This document shows positions 58,974-64,000 of a DNA stretch of 64,000 bases, piece after piece. Origin of the DNA: an uncultured Allomuricauda sp. GTDB taxonomy: Bacteria; Bacteroidota; Bacteroidia; Flavobacteriales; Flavobacteriaceae. Position numbers and translations under genes: made by a program. The DNA lies in contig NZ_CANLYK010000002.1 of assembly GCF_947495325.1 (NCBI RefSeq), positions 620,001 through 684,000 on the forward strand. Direction: 5' to 3'. The first letter of the stretch is position 1; every line of letters starts with the position of its first letter. The notes beneath the pieces are model-generated. The model made no database searches. It saw only the letters and a list, made by a program, of their open reading frames with translations, and had not been told where the DNA came from.

Positions 58974-61900
58974 ATGAAGTTTGCGGAATATAAAGGATTG
59001 AATTTACCCAAAGTATCAGAAGAAGTTTTGAACTTTTGGAAGGACAATCAAATTTTTGAAAAAAGTGTTTCCACCAGAGCGGGGAAAGAAAGCTACGTGT
59101 TTTACGAAGGGCCACCTTCTGCAAACGGAATGCCTGGAATTCACCATGTAATGGCGCGTACCATCAAGGATATCTTTCCGAGGTATAAAACCATGAAAGG
59201 GTATCAAGTAAAGCGGAAAGCAGGATGGGATACCCACGGTTTGCCCATTGAGATCGGTGTGGAGAAAGAGCTTGGCATTACCAAAGAAGATATTGGCAAA
59301 AAGATTTCGGTTGAGGAGTATAACGCAGCTTGTAAAAAAGCGGTCATGCGTTATACGGATGTCTGGAATGAAATGACCGAGAAAATTGGTTATTGGGTAG
59401 ATATGGATGATCCATACATTACGTACAAGCCTAAATATATGGAATCTGTTTGGTGGTTGTTAAAGCAGATTTATGACAAAGGTCTTATCTATAAAGGATA
59501 TACCATTCAACCGTATTCGCCAAAGGCGGGAACGGGATTAAGTTCCCATGAGTTGAATCAACCCGGAACGTATCAGGATGTTACGGACACAACCGTTACA
59601 GCTCAATTTAAGGCTGTTGAAAGCACATTGCCTGAGTTCTTAAAAAAGTTTGACCATTTGCATTTATTGGCTTGGACGACAACGCCATGGACACTCCCCA
59701 GTAATACCGCGTTAACAGTTGGAGCAAAAATTGATTATGTCGTAGTGGCTACTTACAATCAATACACGTTTCAACCGACACATGTTATTCTCGCCAAAAA
59801 TTTAGTAGGGAAACAATTTGGAGGAAAGTTTGAAGAAACAGAGGATGTTTCTGTGCTTTCTAGTTTTTCTAAAGAAAACAAGAAGATACCGTTCTTAATT
59901 GCCGCAGAATGCAAAGGAGAGGAATTGCTGGGAATTCAATACGAGCAATTGCTTCCATATGCCCAACCGTATCAAAATCCAGAAAATGCTTACAGGGTCA
60001 TTGCAGGGGATTTTGTAACCACTGAAGATGGAACGGGAATTGTGCATACTGCTCCCACCTTTGGTGCTGATGATGCTCTGGTGGCAAAACAGGCAACTCC
60101 AGAAGTGCCACCAATGTTGGTGTTGGATGAAAACAACAATCCAGTTCCGTTAGTCGATTTACAGGGAAGGTTTAGACCAGAACTTGGAGAATTTGCGGGC
60201 AAGTACGTGAAGAACGAATATTATGCAGATGATGCGATTCCAGAGAAGTCTGTTGATGTTGAAATTGCCATCAAACTAAAAGAAGAGAACAAGGCATTTA
60301 AGGTAGAGAAGTATGTGCACAGTTACCCAAATTGCTGGCGTACGGACAAGCCGATTTTATACTATCCATTGGATTCTTGGTTTATCAAGGTTACGGATGT
60401 TAAAGACCGTATGTTCGAGTTGAACCAAAGCATCAACTGGAAGCCAAAAGCTACTGGTGAGGGTCGATTTGGAAACTGGTTGGCCAATGCCAACGATTGG
60501 AACCTTTCCCGTTCCCGTTATTGGGGAATTCCACTCCCTATTTGGCGCACCGAGGATGGGAAGGAAGAAATGATGATTGGCTCTGTAGCGGAATTGAAGT
60601 CCGAAATGGAAAAAGCTGTTGAAGCAGGAGTTCTTGAAAAAGACCTTTTTGAAGATTTTATTGTAGGAGACAATAGTGAATCCAACTATGATAAAATCGA
60701 TTTACATAAAAACATTGTGGATCAGATTACTTTGGTATCTCCATCGGGAAAACCCATGAAAAGGGAATCTGATTTAATTGATGTTTGGTTTGATAGTGGG
60801 TCCATGCCCTATGCACAATGGCATTACCCATTTGAAAATAAAGAGCTAATCGATGGTGGAGTTGCATTTCCAGCGAACTTTATTGCCGAAGGAGTAGACC
60901 AGACACGAGGGTGGTTTTATACCCTGCACGCGATTGCAACCATGGTTTTTGATACCGTATCCTATAAAAATGTAGTATCGAATGGATTGGTGTTGGACAA
61001 GGATGGAAAGAAAATGTCCAAGCGTTTGGGGAATGCCGTTGACCCGTTTAAAGTGCTTCCAGAACACGGGGCAGATGCCACGCGTTGGTATATGATCTCC
61101 AATGCAAACCCATGGGACAATTTAAAATTTGATCTGGATGGAATTGTTGAAGTGAAACGGAAATTTTTCGGCACACTTTATAACACCTATTCCTTCATGG
61201 CATTATATGCCAATATTGATGAGTTTGATTATTCAGAGGCAGACATTGCATTAGAAGATAGGCCAGAAATAGATCAATGGATTTTATCGGAACTGCATTC
61301 ACTGATTCAAAAAGTGGATGAAGCCTATGATGATTATGAGTCCACAAAAGCGGCTCGAATGATTTCTGACTTTGTGCAAGAAAACTTGAGCAACTGGTAT
61401 GTGAGACTATGTAGAAGAAGATTCTGGAAAGGAGATTACCAAGAGGATAAAATCTCTGCATATCAAACATTATACACTTGCTTGTCCACTGTAGCAAAAT
61501 TATCGGCTCCCATTGCGCCCTTCTTCATGGATCGGTTGTACAAGGATTTGGATGCTACAACCAAAAAAGACGGTTTTGAAAGTGTTCATTTAGCAGATTT
61601 TCCAGTTTCTGATCAAGGAATGGTCAACAAGAAATTGGAACGTAAAATGCAGTTGGCGCAAAAAATTTCTTCTTTGGTCTTGTCCATTCGCCAAAAAGAA
61701 AAGATCAAGGTGCGGCAGCCATTGCAAAAAATAATGATTCCTATTTTGGATGATGAACAGAAAGCAGATATCGAGGCGGTTTCAGATTTAATAAAATCAG
61801 AGGTAAACGTAAAAGAAATAGAGTTGCTTGATGATGCTTCAGGAATTTTGGTGAAACAAATCAAACCTAATTTTAAGGTTTTGGGGCCAAGATTTGGGAA

Positions 61901-62372
61901 AGATATGAAGGCTATTGCTACTGCTGTAAACCAGTTGGGTCAAGAGGATATCCAAAAAATTGAGCGAGAAGGCGAATTAATGCTTGTTTTGGAAAATAAA
62001 AGTATTATTTTACAGTTAACTGATGTGGACATCAGCTCACAAGATATTGAAGGTTGGTTGGTGGCAAGTTCTGGCGCGTTAACAGTAGCTTTGGATGTAA
62101 CCATAGACGAAGACCTAAGAAAAGAGGGCATTGCAAGAGAACTTGTAAATAGAATTCAAAACCTTAGAAAGGAATCTGGATTTGAAGTTACTGATAGAAT
62201 AGATATAAAAATATTGAAAGACGGTTTTGTGGAAAGTGCGGTTTCCAGTAACGAAGATTATATTAAAACAGAAACCTTGACCGCTGAACTGAATTTTGAG
62301 GAAAAATTAGATAAAGGTATAGCTATTGCCTTTGATGAAGTAAATACAAAATTGTTTATCCAAAAACATTAG
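58974..62372 (+). CDS. ileS: Isoleucine-tRNA ligase, eukaryote-like type 2, with swapped GIHH signature
   Basis: 1132 residues, class I synthetase. The HIGH-type signature reads GIHH (G55-I-H-H58) in GPPSANGMPGIHHVMAR, so the first and third residues of HxGH are exchanged. The KMSKS loop is KMSKR (680-684). An editing (CP1) domain lies at about 190-420 (AWTTTPWTLPSNTAL). This altered motif has been reported in some type 2 bacterial IleRS that strongly resist mupirocin. The ATG-to-stop frame is intact, so the enzyme should be functional. The DksA-like gene starts 3 bases after the stop. Confidence 0.95.
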   Translation: MKFAEYKGLNLPKVSEEVLNFWKDNQIFEKSVSTRAGKESYVFYEGPPSANGMPGIHHVMARTIKDIFPRYKTMKGYQVKRKAGWDTHGLPIEIGVEKELGITKEDIGKKISVEEYNAACKKAVMRYTDVWNEMTEKIGYWVDMDDPYITYKPKYMESVWWLLKQIYDKGLIYKGYTIQPYSPKAGTGLSSHELNQPGTYQDVTDTTVTAQFKAVESTLPEFLKKFDHLHLLAWTTTPWTLPSNTALTVGAKIDYVVVATYNQYTFQPTHVILAKNLVGKQFGGKFEETEDVSVLSSFSKENKKIPFLIAAECKGEELLGIQYEQLLPYAQPYQNPENAYRVIAGDFVTTEDGTGIVHTAPTFGADDALVAKQATPEVPPMLVLDENNNPVPLVDLQGRFRPELGEFAGKYVKNEYYADDAIPEKSVDVEIAIKLKEENKAFKVEKYVHSYPNCWRTDKPILYYPLDSWFIKVTDVKDRMFELNQSINWKPKATGEGRFGNWLANANDWNLSRSRYWGIPLPIWRTEDGKEEMMIGSVAELKSEMEKAVEAGVLEKDLFEDFIVGDNSESNYDKIDLHKNIVDQITLVSPSGKPMKRESDLIDVWFDSGSMPYAQWHYPFENKELIDGGVAFPANFIAEGVDQTRGWFYTLHAIATMVFDTVSYKNVVSNGLVLDKDGKKMSKRLGNAVDPFKVLPEHGADATRWYMISNANPWDNLKFDLDGIVEVKRKFFGTLYNTYSFMALYANIDEFDYSEADIALEDRPEIDQWILSELHSLIQKVDEAYDDYESTKAARMISDFVQENLSNWYVRLCRRRFWKGDYQEDKISAYQTLYTCLSTVAKLSAPIAPFFMDRLYKDLDATTKKDGFESVHLADFPVSDQGMVNKKLERKMQLAQKISSLVLSIRQKEKIKVRQPLQKIMIPILDDEQKADIEAVSDLIKSEVNVKEIELLDDASGILVKQIKPNFKVLGPRFGKDMKAIATAVNQLGQEDIQKIEREGELMLVLENKSIILQLTDVDISSQDIEGWLVASSGALTVALDVTIDEDLRKEGIARELVNRIQNLRKESGFEVTDRIDIKILKDGFVESAVSSNEDYIKTETLTAELNFEEKLDKGIAIAFDEVNTKLFIQKH

Positions 62373-62375
62373 AAC

Positions 62376-62759
62376 ATGGCACAAGATTTAAAAGTAAGAT
62401 ACTCGGATAAAGATCTAGGAGAGTTTAGAAAGTTAATTGAAGAAAAAATAGATAAGGCCAACCAACATTTAGAGCTACTTAAAAGCGCGTATATGAATGA
62501 TGGCAACAATGGTACAGATGATACCTCACCAACATTCAAAGCTTTTGAGGAGGGTTCCGCTACCATGAGTAAGGAGGCCAATACACAGTTGGCAATTCGC
62601 CAAGAAAAGTTCATAAGAGATTTAAAGAATGCATTGCTTAGAATAGAGAACAAAACCTATGGTATTTGCCGCGTGACAGGAAAGTTGATCAATAAGGAAC
62701 GATTAAAATTAGTTCCGCATGCTACCTTGAGCATAGAGGCAAAAAACATGCAGAAATAA
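62376..62759 (+). CDS. TraR/DksA family protein lacking the zinc cysteines
   Basis: 127 residues. A coiled-coil helical part (about 1-75, FRKLIEEKIDKANQHLELLKS) and a C-terminal DksA-like region (about 95-125, RIENKTYGICRVTGKLINKERLKLVPHATLS). Classic DksA has four Cys for zinc; here only one Cys (in YGICRVTGK) remains, a form common in Bacteroidota. It may still bind RNA polymerase as a ppGpp-related regulator, but this is inferred. It is 3 bases after ileS; a terminator follows. Confidence 0.88.
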   Translation: MAQDLKVRYSDKDLGEFRKLIEEKIDKANQHLELLKSAYMNDGNNGTDDTSPTFKAFEEGSATMSKEANTQLAIRQEKFIRDLKNALLRIENKTYGICRVTGKLINKERLKLVPHATLSIEAKNMQK

Positions 62760-62763
62760 TAAG

Positions 62764-62784
62764 AACGCCGCAAGGCGTTTTTTT
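62764..62784 (+). terminator. Intrinsic terminator after the DksA-like gene
   Basis: AACGCC (62764-62769), loop GCAA, GGCGTT (62774-62779), then five T. It ends 5 bases before the ATG of the next gene, so that gene needs read-through or has a leaderless start near here. Confidence 0.8.
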
Positions 62785-62788
62785 GTTT

Positions 62789-63409
62789 ATGAAAGGGATA
62801 CTTTTTGTTTTAAGCTTTTTCTGCTTACTGAATCTTCAGGGCCAAAAATTGGTTAAAAAGGCATTTTTAAGCGAAAGGACTAAGGACATCGAAATAAATT
62901 CTGAACATTGTTACCTAGTTGACCTTTACACAGCTAATACAAACGAAATACACGTTGAGGCCGAGATCGAAGGCGAGTATTCCAAGGATTTGGTAATTAC
63001 AATAGAAGAAAATGAAACTACGGTTTTGATAAGTGCAGGATTTCAGCCAAACTTTAACAACCCAAATGATAAGTTGAGCGCCCATAAGATAATTTCCATT
63101 AAACTGAATATAACAGTTCCAAATGATAAGCGTGTTTTTGTTTACGGCACAAATAGCAATGTAACAATGAAGGGGAACTATGAAAATTTAAAGGTGAAAC
63201 TATTGGATGGAAATTGTTCCATTGACAATGTAGGCGATAGGGTTGAGGTAACCACTCAAAAAGGTAATATTTTGCTTATAGCGGATAATGGGAATATAAT
63301 GGTCGAAAGCACTTATGGTAAAGTTGTAAAAGAGCATATCCCACAAGGACAAAACCAATATAGTTTGAAGACGATTGAAGGAAATATCAATCTAAGGAAA
63401 ACGAAATAA
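62789..63409 (+). CDS. Secreted beta-rich adhesin-like protein
   Basis: 206 residues from ATG 62789. Signal peptide (KGILFVLSFFCLLNLQGQ). The rest is made of short parallel-strand-like repeats: NSNVTMKGNYENLKVKLLDGNCSIDNVGDRVEVTT-type units, which resemble DUF4097 or auto-transporter adhesin head (GIN) proteins. Location in the periplasm or at the surface is likely. A terminator hairpin lies directly upstream and the lspA promoter box lies downstream. Confidence 0.75.
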   Translation: MKGILFVLSFFCLLNLQGQKLVKKAFLSERTKDIEINSEHCYLVDLYTANTNEIHVEAEIEGEYSKDLVITIEENETTVLISAGFQPNFNNPNDKLSAHKIISIKLNITVPNDKRVFVYGTNSNVTMKGNYENLKVKLLDGNCSIDNVGDRVEVTTQKGNILLIADNGNIMVESTYGKVVKEHIPQGQNQYSLKTIEGNINLRKTK

Positions 63410-63415
63410 TATCCA

Positions 63416-63423
63416 TACTTTTG
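63416..63423 (+). promoter_or_regulatory. lspA: Putative -7 box (TACTTTTG) for lspA
   Basis: TACTTTTG matches TAnnTTTG, 19 bases before ATG 63443. No TTG at the expected -33 place. Confidence 0.4.
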
Positions 63424-63442
63424 CGCAATCTGTTTTAAAGAC

Positions 63443-64000
63443 ATGAATTTAAAGAAGTCCCTCATAATCATTGTATTGGTCTTGCTTATAGATCAAATAA
63501 GTAAAGTTTACGTAAAAACCCATTTTTTCCTTGGAGAACCTTTTGAAGTTTTTAGTTGGTTCAAGATATTGTTCATAGAAAATGAAGGAGCGGCATGGGG
63601 TACTAAACTCAGTGATTTGCTTCCTATATCAGAATCTGTTGGGAAGTTGGTTCTAACTATTTTTAGACTTTTCGCCATTTTTGGAATCGGATATTGGTTA
63701 TGGGATATCATAAAGAAACAATCTCCCAAAACTTTGATTTTGGCAGTTTCCCTCATATTTGCAGGAGCAATGGGAAACATTATCGATTCTGTTTTTTACG
63801 GGATGATCTTTGATCACAGCAACAGCCAAGTAGCAACACTCTTTTCTGACGAACCTTACGGAAAACTGTTTTATGGAAAAGTAGTTGATATGCTTTACTT
63901 TCCCTTGATAGATACCACTTGGCCAGAATGGGTACCTTCTATTGGTGGGAGTCGTTTTCGCTTTTTTGAACCGGTTTTTAATATTGCGGATACGGCAATC
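63443..64000 (+). CDS. lspA: Lipoprotein signal peptidase II (partial, 3' end outside)
   Basis: 186 codons from ATG 63443 to the right edge, frame open throughout. Membrane aspartyl peptidase that cleaves lipoprotein signal peptides; the many lipoproteins in this window are its substrates. Conserved IENEGAAWG (about 45-53), GNIIDS with the first catalytic Asp (about 112-117) and FNIADTAI with the second Asp near the edge are present. Only the C-terminal end is missing. Confidence 0.94.
   Translation, partial: MNLKKSLIIIVLVLLIDQISKVYVKTHFFLGEPFEVFSWFKILFIENEGAAWGTKLSDLLPISESVGKLVLTIFRLFAIFGIGYWLWDIIKKQSPKTLILAVSLIFAGAMGNIIDSVFYGMIFDHSNSQVATLFSDEPYGKLFYGKVVDMLYFPLIDTTWPEWVPSIGGSRFRFFEPVFNIADTAI

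Noticed and set aside
1..64000. tRNA, rRNA, CRISPR arrays, insertion sequences or prophage
   Set aside because: No intergenic gap shows a tRNA cloverleaf, spaced repeats, transposase reading frames or phage genes; the largest gap is 345 bases and holds the candidate RNA.

Overview
The window looks like chromosomal DNA of a marine-type flavobacterium (Bacteroidota, Flavobacteriaceae). Evidence: AT-rich genes without clear Shine-Dalgarno sites; several start sites preceded by the Bacteroidota -7 box TAnnTTTG (best case TTG-N19-TAATTTTG before glpD); a type IX secretion C-terminal sorting domain; a complete Bat (aerotolerance) operon; and a eukaryote-like IleRS of 1132 residues. I see no rRNA, tRNA, CRISPR, insertion sequence or prophage. 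It reads as core genome with a few accessory cassettes. Genes are dense, and many convergent neighbours end within a few bases of each other.

Layout. 1-1240: end of a GyrI-like protein, then pheS behind a striking palindrome. 1.3-5.5 kb: two SulP anion transporters flanking a beta-carbonic anhydrase, probably for bicarbonate supply. 5.6-15.0 kb: a small membrane protein, then the leftward operon moxR, DUF58, a BatD/DUF4381-like gene, batA, batB, batC, batD, batE, with stop/start overlaps. 15.3-22.4 kb: SDR plus AlbA_2-domain protein, PfkB sugar kinase, a lipoprotein and a 1224-residue T9SS-secreted sortilin/BNR-like protein. 22.6-30.2 kb: metallophosphoesterase, acyl-ACP desaturase, a membrane-anchored HhH protein with a tandem OmpA protein, a probable untranslated RNA, an ALDH7-like dehydrogenase with DUF1304 and 3-hydroxyanthranilate dioxygenase, a CAP lipoprotein and CvpA.

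30.2-46.4 kb: glpD under a LacI-like operator, a PDZ-hydrolase fusion, a membrane LytTR regulator, gpsA, a third SulP, a set of small secreted proteins, cytochrome c, YheT hydrolase with bestrophin, and a UBP zinc finger gene coupled to a cNMP/thioredoxin-reductase-like flavoprotein that lacks the CxxC. 46.4-52.0 kb: SUKH protein, then a leftward ArsR-headed cassette (ArsR, 46-residue Cys protein, Asp/Glu racemase, SDR, ArsC-like, EamA) with a divergent DinB gene across a 9-bp inverted repeat. 52-64 kb: metB-type PLP enzyme, gdhA, recO, TonB receptor, ileS (with the unusual GIHH signature), a DksA-like protein without its zinc cysteines, an adhesin-like protein and lspA running off the window.

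No single locus is clearly a new system. The best candidates are the zinc finger/flavoprotein pair, the GIHH IleRS, the ArsR-headed cassette, the untranslated RNA near 26.1-26.3 kb and the pheS palindrome.
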